A DNA stretch of 64,000 nucleotides from positions 124,001 to 188,000 of the forward strand of contig CAJQUW010015391.1 of assembly GCA_907163375.1 (NCBI GenBank). The letters are read 5' to 3'. This stretch comes from Prostheceraeus crozeri (lineage: Eukaryota > Platyhelminthes > Polycladida > Euryleptidae). Positions 27,001-40,400 of the stretch are shown here, piece after piece (within the stretch, counting starts at the first letter, position 1; each line of letters begins with the position of its first letter). A program made the translations under genes and the position numbers. Under the pieces are notes generated by a model. That model was not told the DNA's origin. It made no database searches and saw only the letters and a list, made by a program, of their open reading frames with translations.

Positions 27001-30000
27001 GAATCGTAGTTAGAAGTCAGTTTGACCAATGATAAGAAATTTCCTGGGTTGGTTTCATTATCATGAAGACTTTCCCGATGGCCTCTGAGTGGGAGATTCT
27101 GTTGCGCCAAGAAGATAATCATGTCGAATAGTCTCTGGAGAATACTTCGCCATTTCTTTTCGGCTTTCAGAAGCTGTTCCTGGTTTAAGCGATCAATAGC
27201 TTTATCGGATGTCAAGCGTTTTACAAGATCTCTGTGTTTTATGGAATTTGTGAGATGCTTGGTCGACGACTCGTGTTCTTTCACCCGTGGGTTTAGTTTC
27301 CACCATTGATCAAATCCCGTCGTAGCAAAGCTGCTGTCAATATTTGAACGTTCTGAAAAAAGTACGCATGGAAGACAAAACAGTGCTTTCTTCGACGGAG
27401 AGTAGCACATCCATGTCCGCTGAACAACTTCACCATTCGGCAGTGAGATCGAAAACCAATCTGAAGTCAGTGACCGTGTTGATTCCTTTGTCTCAAGCCC
27501 GCGGCGATCTTTCTTCTCAAACGGACCACACTTGTTCTGGAAATATTCCGTTTCAAGACGCGCCACCTCACAACGTACAACATCAGTTACAGGTGACGAC
27601 GGCAGCAAACCTAGATCATGCTTCAGGATGAAATGATCAACACTGTTCGGTGTCGGTATAGCCTCACTGGACGGCTGTGACTCGACAGGACTCGGAGCAG
27701 ACGGCTGTGACTCGACAGGACTCGGAGCAGACGGCTGTGACTCGACAGGACCTGGAGCGGACGGCTGTGACTCGACAGGACCCGGAGCAGACGGCTGTGA
27801 CTCGACAGGACCCGGAGCAGACGGCTGTGACTCGACAGGACCCGGAGCAGACGGCTGTGAATGGAGAGGACCCGGAGCGGACGGCTGTGACTCGACAGGA
27901 CTCGGAGCAGACGGCTGTGACTGGACAGGACTCGGAGGGGACAGCTGTGACTCGAGAGGACCCGGAGCGGACGGCTGTGACTCGACAGGACTCGGAGCAG
28001 ACGGCTGTGACTCGACAGGACCCGGAGCAGAGGGCTGTGACTCGACAGGACCTGGAGCGGACGGCTGTGACTCGACAGGACCCGGAGCGGACGACTGTGA
28101 CTGGACAGGACCTGGAGATGCAGTGGTCTTTACGAATTTCAACATGGATCCTGCCATTTTTCGTATTTCTTCTTCTCTCTGCCTCTTGCGCTTCCTTCCA
28201 GCCGCTCCACTAGGGTGTTTGTATGGCTCCATAATCTGTTTTTTTTTCACTGGATTTACCGTTTCAAACAGAAGGAAAAAGTTATATTGGTAAAACGATT
28301 TGATGTTCGTCAGCGTTTTTCGATGAACAAGACGACTTCTGATGATTCTGGTGTAGTGTTGTTTTTTGTAATGTCGGTAAATTTTCGAAGACGAATAGGG
28401 TAACAGTATCCGTTTTCGAATCTTCTCATGATGCTCTCATCTCCCTGTCGATGCTCGCGCGGGTTTAGATCCATCAATTGCACACATCCACTCTCTATCC
28501 ACTTGGGCAAGCTCATAGAGAATGCTTAGTTGATAGAAGAAGCAGCTGCAAAACTTATGTTACATCGACGGTCAAGTCAAGATACTACATTGTGGATAAG
28601 TGTTATCTGAATTCCAGTCCCAATTGTATCAAGTGGCCAAGTTTATCAGAAGAAGGCTCATATTAAAACGTTAAAACGTTGATGAATGATCCATTGATAA
28701 TTGGTTAAATCAAACGAATGCACAAAAACAATTGATGTTCTAATCATGGCATGCGGTCGTATGAATACTCAAGAATATATTGTCAGTGTCAGAGTTTAAA
28801 TTTTCAGCTGTTCTTATAATTCATTTCCGATCTCGTGCGACGATAGACATGGACAGGAAGAAGAGATAACAAGTTAATCATTTTTCAGTTGACTACCCAC
28901 GTGGCACGTGTCTCAAATACATGTAATTACATGCAACGCACACACCAACCACACCGATAAATCAACGCTAATTTATGAAATAGACAGAATTAAACAGCGC
29001 TAAATGATAAATGTAGATGTAGGTAAATGCAAATCTGAGTTCTCAGATTGAATTTTAAATGAAATATTTGATTCGAAAATCATATCAACATTTTTCAAGA
29101 TTTAGATTTCCCCGAGCGAGCCTCTGACCGTGCCCCTTGAATCTCGGTGCCCGGGGCGGACCGCCCCCCCCCGCCCCCCTTGCGCCGCCACTGGAAGAGA
29201 GAGAGAGAGAAAAGCTTTGTATCAGAAGGATTGATGCCTCCTTAAATAGGGATATTTAATTTGCTCTATTTTCCTTTTTCAGTTTAGAGGTGATATATAG
29301 ATATCATTACCTTTCTTTGGTATTTCGATATCACACGTACAGAGATTTTGAATGCTATGATTTTAATTTAGTTTGATGATTTACGAATTGCTTAATAAAT
29401 CATTCTATGCCCTTGATAAGCCTGGAACAGGCAGAAACCTGTCGGGCTGTCTTATTTATTTGCTTATTGTAGCATCTAGGTGTGATTAGGTACTGACCAT
29501 TGTATTTAGCTTTACTGTTTAATTAAAATAGACAAGGCCAATAAAAAAGATGATATTACTGATGATATTTCGATTGACTCTTTATCAAATCAGATGGAAA
29601 AGAAATTAGAATGCCATGAATACATCAGATGGAAAATTTGAAAAAACGTATTACAGACAAACCATGCAGTGCATGCTTATTGGCTCAACATAATGTTCAT
29701 AGCAGGTCAAATCATATTGATGAACATTTTTGTAAATTTTTAAAAAATGAATGTACATGTAGGTCCGGATCATCGACGTTGAGGTCACAAGATGACCATG
29801 CCCTTCGACCACAAAGCCTGAGCCATTCGTTAAAATCGTAGATTAGAGATTCATTGCTTTATTGTAGGCAGGTGGAGGGGATGAATGCATTCTCCATTCA
29901 CATCTGCTGCGAAGTAGGTAGTGGTAGTTACACATGCTTAAATTTGAACATTAACTGTTTAGAGTTTTCGACAGATTCATTGCAGAAATTTCAAAGAAAA

Positions 30001-31403
30001 AACACAGTCTCTCATTTTGATATAATGGCTGTCGCAAGAATTTTGTTCTCTACTTAAAATGAGTGTCATAGCATTAATACCATTGATATATCTGTCATGT
30101 GTATATGTGCATCTTCTGATTTACAGCTCGCTTCGGTGCCGAAAATTTGCATTATGACAAAGAGAATATCCAAAAGAGGAGAAACCATCTCCATGAGTTG
30201 TTCGACGATTTGGAAAAAGAGATACAAGTAAGTTTTCGAAATTGTGAATGAGCGAGAGCGGATGTTGTACAATTTCATGCTTCTTTTCAAGGCGAGAACT
30301 GAGATATTACAGCATGCCGCTGGATGCCATAAATTTCATTCTGAAGCGGATTCATTCTCAGCTTGGATGAATAAAATGGTAAGCAACAGTCAACAAATGT
30401 CTGTAAAATGATAATAGCCTCTACTACTGCTTTATTTCTGTTATCAATCGACTACGTGCATCTTTTGAAAAATCTAATGTTCATACGATGCAACGAAAAC
30501 GATTCTCATTGTTGTCAATTGAACTATCTTCTGAAAAAAAGTTAAGGAGCAAGTTAAAAAGAGGTTCTGTCTCGAAGTTTCAAGTTTATTGGTCAAAAGT
30601 AAATATAAAATTGACTTTGGCACAGCGTGACGGGCCTTCGGCGTCCAGCGCCTTCTTACGATCGATAGTTAAATGGCGATCAATTTTTTTAATTAATTAA
30701 ATTAAATTTGATTAAAAATTTAATTAAAAATTGAATTAAATTTAATTTAATTAACTTAATTAATTTTAAAAAAATTGGCGATCAATTTTTTTATATTAAT
30801 TAGATTAAATTTGATTAAAAATTTAATTAAAAATTGAATTAAATTAAAATTAATTAATTTAATTAATTTTAAAAAAATTGGCGATCAATTTTTTATATTA
30901 ATTAGATTAAATTTGATTAAAAATTTAATTAAAAATTGAATTTAATTGAATTTAATTAATTTAAAAAAATTGATCGCCATTTAACTATCGACCGTAAGAA
31001 GGCGCTGGACGCCGAAGGCACGTCACGCTGTGCCAAAGTCAATTTTATATTTACTTTTGACCAATAAACTTGAAACTTCGAGACAGAGCCTCTTTTTAAC
31101 TTGCTCCTGGTATGCATCGCTTGACTCGCAAACTGGTCAACTATGTCAAAAAAGTTAAGTTTTTCTACATTTATGTACACGCTATCGGCATGGCGTCATT
31201 CCTTTAAATGAAGTCGCAAAATATTTTTATTGCTTATCTTCAATCTTGACACATATTACATGTACATGCACATGTGCTAGAGTTTACCTATTCAATTTTG
31301 AGTGACACCTAGTCGATGCCCTTTCATATACACGTTTCAAGCATTTAATCGTGATTGTCATGTTGTAGATTTGGAAGACACACACTCAGACATGCAAAGT
31401 CAC

Positions 31404-31434
<31 letters not shown>

Positions 31435-34309
31435 TGTTTTGATGTGGACTGAATTAAAATCAATGCAAATAAATACAGAGTAATGAAAAAGAGAGTTAAA
31501 TAAATAAGAGCAACGAAAAGCTGAGAATTATTTGCTGAATATTTTCACGTCTTTTTTCCGCTATTTTTGCTGTGCATTATCACCTTAAAGATGATGTATT
31601 TGTTCAGCTCATTTGTATCGCTTGTATATTTAATCGCAATGCTGCACTTCGTTCACGAACATTTCTGTCTACTGACAAGCATTGTGCCTCATTCTTCTTC
31701 ATTATAATAAAATATTTATCACCTGTATTACATATAGGCCTCAGCCTATCGGGTTTTCTATGCTGAAACATGCACTTTGAATTTTGAATTTTGACAGAGA
31801 GAGAGAGAGAGAGTGAGACTGAGTACCACTTAAGCTTCCAACTCATTGTTGATTCCGGTAAATTCTGAAGTTTTCTTGACGTGATGTCAAGTAAACTTAG
31901 TAACGTAACGTAGTATTCTAATACAACTAGAACGACCTTTATTCAGAAGCAATTTGTCTGCAACAACCAAATGATTCAGGAAATATGAGCAATTTGAAAC
32001 AATTTTGCCGCGGCAAATTTGTATGTAAAAAGGAGCGCTAGATGTTTCATAATCACTTATTTATTCACGACGCGTTTCGTCTCCTCTGGATCAGGTGTTA
32101 CAGCCACAGAATTAGACAGGTCGTCTCTTCTTCTGTTTGACTAGAAAGGAAACATTGGAACATGAAACGCTTATGAAATGGCACAATCTGCTGACATAAT
32201 ACCATAGCAATCGAACAATGAGGATCACACAGCAAAGAGACAATCGATGTAAAGTTCTACAGAGAAGTTTGTGAACGTATTTTATTGATATTTTTTTAAT
32301 TTCATTATTTTAATGATGCTGACAAAAGGCAGTAGGCTATGACTAGATAGAGCGGAAATAAATGGGAGACAGTTTAAGAATACTGGAAACCAAATCAGAA
32401 AGGGAAAATGCAATAACTCTGTACAAAACATGAAATGGAAAATTAAATGAACTCCTCAAGAAGCTCCCCAAAGTGCTGCAACTAGACACTTATGCCAATC
32501 GTGCAATAACACCGCCCCAAATGCAGAGACGTCTTTCCGTGTTATCCATTGCCATCAAAATTCGACACATCTTCGAATTCTGAAGGTTTTGGCCATAAAG
32601 CGGAGTCACCAGATCTGTGTGTACCGAAGGAGTTCGCTTTATCGCTTTTACTGCCATGGTAATTTTTTATTATTTTTTCTCTTTCCTTTTTTCTTTTTTC
32701 TTTTTCCTTCTCAGTTTTTATGATGACACACGCTAACTTGTTTGAATTATTTTGTACTTCTCTTGTTCTTCGCATTTTATATTACAATGATTTTTTATTG
32801 CTTTATATTATTTTTGTGCTCATTTAATTTTTGCATGTGTTGTACAGAGGTCTTGCATTTTCCCTTTCTGATGTGGTCTCCAGTATTCTTGAACTATCTC
32901 CCATTTATTTCCACTCTGTCTAGTCATAGCCTACTGCCTTTTGTTTCAGCATTATTTTATTTCATTCATCCAATCTATCGTCCAGTACTAATGAGTATAC
33001 GTCTTTTCCTTTTTATAAGTGTTTGTATATCACGACTTTATTGATTTCTGCTTCTCCTCTTCTGGCTGACGTTTGATGTGACTGTTTACTGATCAATTAT
33101 TGTGCCTTACTGTCATTTCTATGTAAGTAGACTGTATTCTTTTGCATCTGTACGTTTTACATGTTGATCATTCTGCTGAATCCACAGAATTAGATTGTTT
33201 AAGCGTATCACTTCGCTCGAAGTGCAAACTGATTCAAAGCGATGCGGGTACTTACTAAGTGGATAAAAATAAATTTTTAATATCGTGTAGAGATAGGAAA
33301 AATAGTCGTGCGCCGCTTGCGGAATGGTGTGAATCTTTTCAAAATGCTCCGATCGCCACGATTCCATCAGATTCGAAGAATTCAGATCATTAAGCAAAAG
33401 CTTTCTCGATAATGTTGGTCCTTCCAATCATTATCAAAAGAGTTAGCAGGTGCACGAAAAACGTTCACAAACTTCTCTGTAGAACTTTACATCGATTGTC
33501 TCTTTGCTGTGTGATCCTCATTGTTCGATTGCTATGGTATTATGTCAGCAGATTGTGCCATTTCATAAGCGTTTCATGTTCCAATGTTTCCTTTCTAGTC
33601 AAACAGAAGAAGAGACGACCTGTCTAATTCTGTGGCTGTAACACCTGATCCAGAGGAGACGAAACGCGTCGTGAATAAATAAGTGATTATGAAACATCTA
33701 GCGCTCCTTTTTACATACAAATTTGCCGCGGCAAAATTGTTTCAAATTGCTCATATTTCCTGAATCATTTGGTTGTTGCAGACAAATTGCTTCTGAATAA
33801 AGGTCGTTCTAGTTGTATTAGAATACTACGTTACGTTACTAAGTTTACTTGACATCACGTCAAGAAAACTTCAGAATTTACCGGAATCAACAATGAGTTG
33901 GAAGCTTAAGTGGTACTCAGTCTCACTCTCTCTCTCTCTCTCTGTCAAAATTCAAAATTCAAAGTGCATGTTTCAGCATAGAAAACCCGATAGGCTGAGG
34001 CCTATATGTAATACAGGTGATAAATATTTTATTATAATGAAGAAGAATGAGGCACAATGCTTGTCAGTAGACAGAAATGTTCGTGAACGAAGTGCAGCAT
34101 TGCGATTAAATATACAAGCGATACAAATGAGCTGAACAAATACATCATCTTTAAGGTGATAATGCACAGCAAAAATAGCGGAAAAAAGACGTGAAAATAT
34201 TCAGCAAATAATTCTCAGCTTTTCGTTGCTCTTATTTATTTAACTCTCTTTTTCATTACTCTGTATTTATTTGCATTGATTTTAATTCAGTCCACATCAA
34301 AACACCAAG

Positions 34310-34408
<99 letters not shown>

Positions 34409-37400
34409 ACTTTGCATGTCTGAGTGTGTGTCTTCCAAATCTACAACATGACAATCACGATTAAATGCTTGAAACGTGTATATGAAAGGGCATCGACTAG
34501 GTGTCACTCAAAATTGAATAGGTAAACTCTAGCACATGTGCATGTACATGTAATAAGTGTCATAAGTGTCATCATGTAACTAAGTGATTTTCAAATATCC
34601 AGCGCTTCGATTTATGTACAAATGTGAGCAATCACGTTTCCAATGAAATGTGTGAAGTATATATTTCATGCGTTTTCTAATCGTGCTAGCAGCAACTAAA
34701 ACAAAATATTTTAAGATGCTAATTAGTAATGATGGAGATGGGCTTAAATCATCCATTTATCACTCTATTTCCACAACATTTCTTTATTGAGCACCAATGC
34801 GACAATTAATGGATCACGCCTATGCAATGCTTCAAGTATACTTCTCTCCTTGCATTTATGTAGCAAAGTACTTATGTGTGTATATGTATGTAGTAGAGCC
34901 TACATACTTGAAATACATTTGCTTTTAATATTGGTTATCATTGTGTAGGAGGGGCCGAGTTGTACGTGGACTTCAGCTTGATATTTTGAACATAAGCGGG
35001 ACGGACATGAAAACTGGCTTCCACTTATACTTGTAAAGATGTGAAAGTCAATAATAAAGCATTATTATTAGGAAATGACACAATGCACATCACAAGGTGT
35101 TGCGGCTTCGAATATGGAATTCGAATATTTTTCACGTTTTCGAATATGTATATTATTTATACTCATCTAAGAATTGGAATCTAATAATGCAAAAATAATA
35201 GTTATCAGTGACCAATTTGGAAAGATGCATCGAAAGTGTTACCTGGGCTCGTTTTACTTTTCAACATGCTCTGATAACTTGGAGTAAATCGAATCGATTG
35301 AACTTTTAGCTCCAATATAGCTTTCGTCTGGTTATCTACCACCAAAAATTATGCAGTGGATACAGACCATTTTGAGCCCATGACAAAAAATTTAACTCAA
35401 AATCATCAAGTCGACACGTTCAAATATCAGATATTGATTAATATCATCCATGAATGTATGTATGCCGTGCACGTGATGCCAAATATCCAACTTTATCAAC
35501 TTTATCACAGCATATATCAATTATCTGTTTTAGTTGCACTTCATGTAACCTGTGGGAAAGCCAGATCGGTCCTTTGGAGGGATCAAATTCTTTACTTTTC
35601 ATTATCTTCAGCTTCATCTTCTCACTTCGATTGAAGCATTTGCGTAGCACCACACGTGGTTAACCAGTTATCCGCATTAGAAATGACACGTCTGTTTGTA
35701 TTTGTATTTGACTGATAGCAGATTGAGATTTAGATAACTTACAAAGTTTGAAGTATATAAGCAGACACACAAGCGTCATGTCTATAATCACTCCTTTTTA
35801 GACGCTAGTGTCATAGGTAAGTTGTTAGATTTATAATTTTGTTTAAAACGCAGTAGTAAGTTATATTTTTTTCTTTCAGTTATTAGTTAGGCCTATAGCA
35901 TTATTATTTTTCTTTATGATCTACCGGAGGTTAGCCTCAACCAATTTAACTATATATCGCTAATACAGGGGTGCGCAACCTGCGGCCGCAGCAGAGACAA
36001 AGTGCGGCCGTGGCAATGAGAAGTAAATGAAAAAGAATATTGTACATGTATATTCCAAATATTTCTGGAGTTCACGACAATCAAAAAACAATCGTCACTA
36101 TAGTGGCATACTACTGTCGAACACCTTTATGCCCATGCTGCTTGGAAAAATGTGCACCCGCAGGCGCGATGAAGGCGTTCAAATAGTTCGATAACTCAGG
36201 AATAGAGTATTTTAGGGAAGTTACATTCATGTGCATTCATGGCTAGCCACGAGCTAAAAGAAACAAAAGGGACAATTGAAGTTTGCTCAAATTGTTCGCG
36301 CGTAAGCTTCAAGTCCATGACCCGAAGAAGGATGCAATTGCTAATAACACCTTAAGCCTAACATCTTTTCGGATCAAAGATGACCGTCGGTTGTGTATGG
36401 GTTAACTTGCTAACTCATTCTTTACGAAGTAGGCCTTTATGCAATTTTCACTGCGTCATTCATCAGGGAAAGCTAATTTGAGTGGTGAAATGTATATAGG
36501 ATTGGCTATTGACCTAGTTGTTTACACATATATGTATATTAAGTGCGACCGTGATTCTTTCGGCCTTCGAAATGGCGGCTGAAAAATGTAAAAGGTAGAA
36601 CAGAGACAGAGACATATCAGAGACAGGCCGAGTAGGCATGATGAGTGGAGGTCTGAATATATCCGAGAAAACGGACCAGGCCTGAAAACTCAGACTCATT
36701 TTCTACTTAGCTGCTCTGATTGGAAAAGTGTTCTTGTGTGTGTTTATTTGAATTTGACCACTTGTTCTTGTAAAGTTTTGTATCATTCGCTTCGTCGTCG
36801 TGCATCGGGTCTGTCTGTGCCTTTTTCCATTTTGAGGTTTAAGCTCATATTTCTTCGATGGAATCAGATTTGCGTCTGTTCGTCCTGCGCAGTGGTTAAG
36901 AGAGTGACTTCTGTACTATTTTGATTTAAGCTTCAGATGGTTCAAGTGTACTTCCGTAATAATAATAATAATAATGCTTTATTGAAACCAAAATACATAG
37001 AGCGGTACATGGTTATGACTGCAAAGTCATGTAAACTGTGAAAATCTGACAAAGGAGTTGGTGTAATAAGATGGTTTCCGCAGAGCTGTCAGTTGCCTTT
37101 GATGTCTAACTTTGCTGATATGTTGACGGACGTTGAAAAAGGAGGACAGGCGATGAGTGTCACGATGATGAGACACTTTGCGGATGAGTTTAACGCAAAC
37201 ACGATCTAACATTTGTCTTAGGGATGGCTTGTTGTATATGCTGCACCAACGTTTGGCCAAACGATCCAGACGTTCAAATTTGCAAAAGTGTTTCATTTTC
37301 ATATCACATACAATGGGCCAACAAAATGATAAACGAGAAAAAACAAGACCCATGTATGCCTGCCACACAACATGATCTTCATTACAACTGATCTTCAGAC

Positions 37401-40400
37401 GCTTTACAATGGACATAATACTACAGCATTTTTTGTATAAAAACGAGACATGAGAGTCCCATGTCAAATTAGCACTAAAGAAAACACCGAGGATTTTCAA
37501 ATTTACAACTTCCTCTATGACTTCATCATTGATAACAATATTAGTACATCTGGTGGGATCAAAACGCTTAGAAAGAGTCATACATTTGGTTTTATTCACA
37601 TTTATTGTCATTTTCTTTTGGGCTACCCAATTACAAAAGGTGTCAACGTCCTCTTGAAAAAGATCATTACTGGTGTTACCATTCGATAAGTGAATGAGGG
37701 TTATATCGTCAGCATACGAAATAACCTTCGTGTTAGCGAACTGTGGGACATCATTAATCATGACAACAAAAAGTAGAGGTCCTAACACAGAGCCCTGAGG
37801 CACCCCACTGGTCACCTCTCTCCAAGGTGTGGAAATGCCATTAACGTAAACACGTTGAAAACGATTTGACAAAAAGCTTTGTATGAGATTCACTACAAGG
37901 GGATTGGAAGGGAAAAGGGTTCCAAGACTTTGGAGCAAGGTGAGGTGACTGAGTGAATCGAAAGCCTTATTGAAATCAATGGCAAGGAGTCGACAAAAGT
38001 TTGAGGGGCTGCTAGCGATGTGTTGAAGGGAAGTGAGACGAATGGTCAGAAGGGCATTAGTGCAACCACCATTATCACCTGGGATGAAACCGAACTGTCG
38101 GCGATCGAATTTGCCTTGTAGGGAAGGTAGAAGAATAAGATCTCGAATCAATTTCTCAAGACACTTGCTCAAGAAGGGCAAAATGGAAATGGGACGATGA
38201 GCACATGAATCCTTCTTAGGGAGCGGGGGAACATTCGCTTTCTTCCAGATATCGGGAAAGATGTTGGCTTGAAGGCATAGATTAAAAATCCTTGTGATAG
38301 GGGAAGCAAGTATATCAATGAAGGAGCGAAAGAAGATGCCAGAAACACCATCTGGTCCAGTAGAGTTAGACTTGGTGTTCTTCACCATGGTAGTGACTTG
38401 TGATTCCTCAACTATCGGGAAAGAATGATCCTCACACAGAAGATTGTCATTATCGAAAAGGGAAATATCAGAAGCAAGAAAATTGGACTTGAAAGTGTCA
38501 TTGATTTCAAGAGCTAATTTTTCATCGAGTTTTCTACTTTGTTTCCTCCGAATTTGTGAGTTGATGAGTTTCCAGCTATCCGAATTGGACGATCCAGCAG
38601 TAAGATTGCATAAGTAACGTCGCTTAGCTTTGTAAGACTCCTCAAGAAACTTCTCCCTCAAGTGCAAGTACTTAACCATATTACCACGGGAAAGGGCTTT
38701 ATCGCGAAGTAGGGGTCATCCAAAGTGGGTCAGCATTTCTCATGCGAACAATTCTCTCAGGAAAAAAGATATCGTAAAAAAACTGACATAGAAATTGAAA
38801 TTCAGATACAATTTGGTTGACATCATTGACAGAATCGGTTGGGCGAGAACAAAAAATAATGTTCCAGTCAACAGAGGCCAAAACATTGCGGCAATTTGCA
38901 AATGAAGATGGAGTAAATGAACGGGTTTTGACCTTGGTGGTAACAATATGCTTGGGAGAGAGAGGTCTAGCAAAAATACCTAAATGATCAGAACGACCAA
39001 GCGGACTGAGGTATTCACAATCAGCATAAGACAGGGAGTCAGATACGGCAATCACGTCAAGAATATTTGTCCCTCGAGTTGGTTGTAGAACCAATTGTTT
39101 GAGGGAGTTATAAGCACAAAAATTAGACAAATGAGTCCTTAAATCATTAATGTCACCAGTTACAATAAAGTTCTGGGAAACACTGTCATCGATTAAATTT
39201 TGTATAAAATCTAATACACACTCATGGGCGCCTAAATTATTCCAGTATGGGTGATATAAAAGAATGAGTGTTACATTAAAAGAATCAAAACGGCATGACA
39301 GTACATTAGATCGGGAATTAGGAATAGGACAGTTCGACTCTAAATGCACATGTATGTCAAGTTCAGATTTAAAGTAAATTGCTACACCGCCGCCATGACA
39401 ATCACGATCTAAGCGAATAATGGAGTAGCCAGGAATAGATATCGCCAGATCGTCAATATTTTCATCAAACCAAGTTTCAGTGACACAAATGATGTCAGGT
39501 TTATGTTTATTTATACGAAGGTTAAGATCTTCTACCTTGTTGAACAGTGACCGGGCATTGAACAAAAGAATAGAGGGCGGCTTGGTAGGAAAGGACTTTG
39601 GCTTGCGCAACTTGGGAGGCTCCCGCGTATATTCTTCGGATTGGAAAGGAATATAGGGATGACGCAAGGTGTCCGGGCGTAAAATTTTGTTAAACCATAG
39701 CTTTCGACGTAGAGATCTAGTAATGGAAATTGCTGTTGCTGATTCACCGAGAGGAGGGCCGATCGCGAATAAGTGTGGCGCATGAAAACTGAGAGGAGAG
39801 AACGACGGGAAAGAAGTGTACACGATGATGTAGCAGCGGCCAATCACGGATGAGATGAACAGCGTGGACCTGTGCATGGAGGTAGGTGATGACAGGGAGG
39901 CAGGAAACATGAGTCACGATGATTTGGGAGAAAAGTCATGACAAAGAGAATTGACCAGTTGAGATGAGTTGAGCAGTTTAAAAGTAGTTGTAATCGAGAT
40001 TAATTGATGTAAAAAATATATCAGTCGAACGAGCAGGTACCGACGAGTCGGTGGATGTAAAAAGTTCGCATGAAATCACAGTATTTCGTCAGATAATCAG
40101 GTTATACGGAACTGATGCAGTTGTCAAACGAGCGGGAAGATGGACAACCTCTCGCTACGACGTCAACTGAAGTTGTGTATTCCAATTTTTTGAGCATTTT
40201 TTCTCTCTGTAGAATAGTGTATAATTGTAATTTATCGATTGTAGAGAGGTTACTATTTGTAAATTACTGTGCGTTTGTAGTTCTACGCCGGCTGCATGAT
40301 GACTTCGTCACCCAGAAAAACAAGATATAATTCCGCGTCAAACCTCAACTTGAGTGACATCCAACAGCTCATTCGTGAGAACAATAAGGTGGTGATGTCA

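Larger units (their letters stand above)
25044..29193 (-). mobile_element. Complete-looking autonomous hAT transposon, 4150 bp
   Basis: It starts CAGTGGCGGCGCGAGG and ends CCTTGCGCCGCCACTG. The inverted repeats share CAGTGGCGGCGC. Perfect 8-bp target duplications GAAGAGAG lie at 25036-25043 and 29194-29201. The ends also share a GTGCCCGGGGCGG segment. A single uninterrupted transposase gene lies inside on the minus strand, against the host gene. Intact ends, target duplications and frame suggest a recent insertion. Confidence 0.93.
24821..30126 (+). other. Spectrin intron 7 (5.3 kb), mostly a hAT transposon
   Basis: Without the 4.15-kb transposon and one copy of its target duplication, this intron would be about 1.15 kb. 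A (GA)n run follows the right end of the transposon at about 29196-29211. 29212-30126 has no recognised feature. Confidence 0.85.
31247..34562. repeat. 3.3-kb near-perfect palindrome
   Basis: The left arm 31247-32278 returns as its complement at 33461-34562. By eye the arms are identical over long stretches, including an 80-codon frame present in both (31604-31846 minus and 33893-34135 plus). The main difference is a dinucleotide tract: about 28 bp of GA in the left arm and about 94 bp of TC in the right. The arms carry CCTGATCCAGAGGAGACGAA then ACGCGTCG, resembling Penelope-type ends. No enzyme gene lies inside. Confidence 0.88.
36957..39910 (-). mobile_element. LINE retrotransposon (CR1/Jockey-like), 5'-truncated
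   Basis: The 3' end is at the left: read on the minus strand it finishes TTTCAATAAAGCATTATTATTATT. Upstream lie a reverse transcriptase frame and an AP-type endonuclease frame in order. ORF1 is missing, as in most 5'-truncated copies. It lies against the host gene and head to head with a second LINE at 40110-41785. Confidence 0.88.

Noticed and set aside
27677-28213. 178-codon plus-strand frame with TAVTRQDPEQ repeats
   Set aside because: It is the opposite strand of the 30-bp minisatellite in the hAT transposase.
31604-34135. Two identical 80-codon frames as possible duplicated genes
   Set aside because: They are the same palindrome arm read twice; no known motif is present.
34276-34507. 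Frames made of LSLSLS and RERERE
   Set aside because: They are translations of the TC dinucleotide tract.
35966-36015. CAGGGGTGCGCAACCTGCGG, a typical hAT-type left end
   Set aside because: No matching right end is visible downstream, so borders cannot be drawn.
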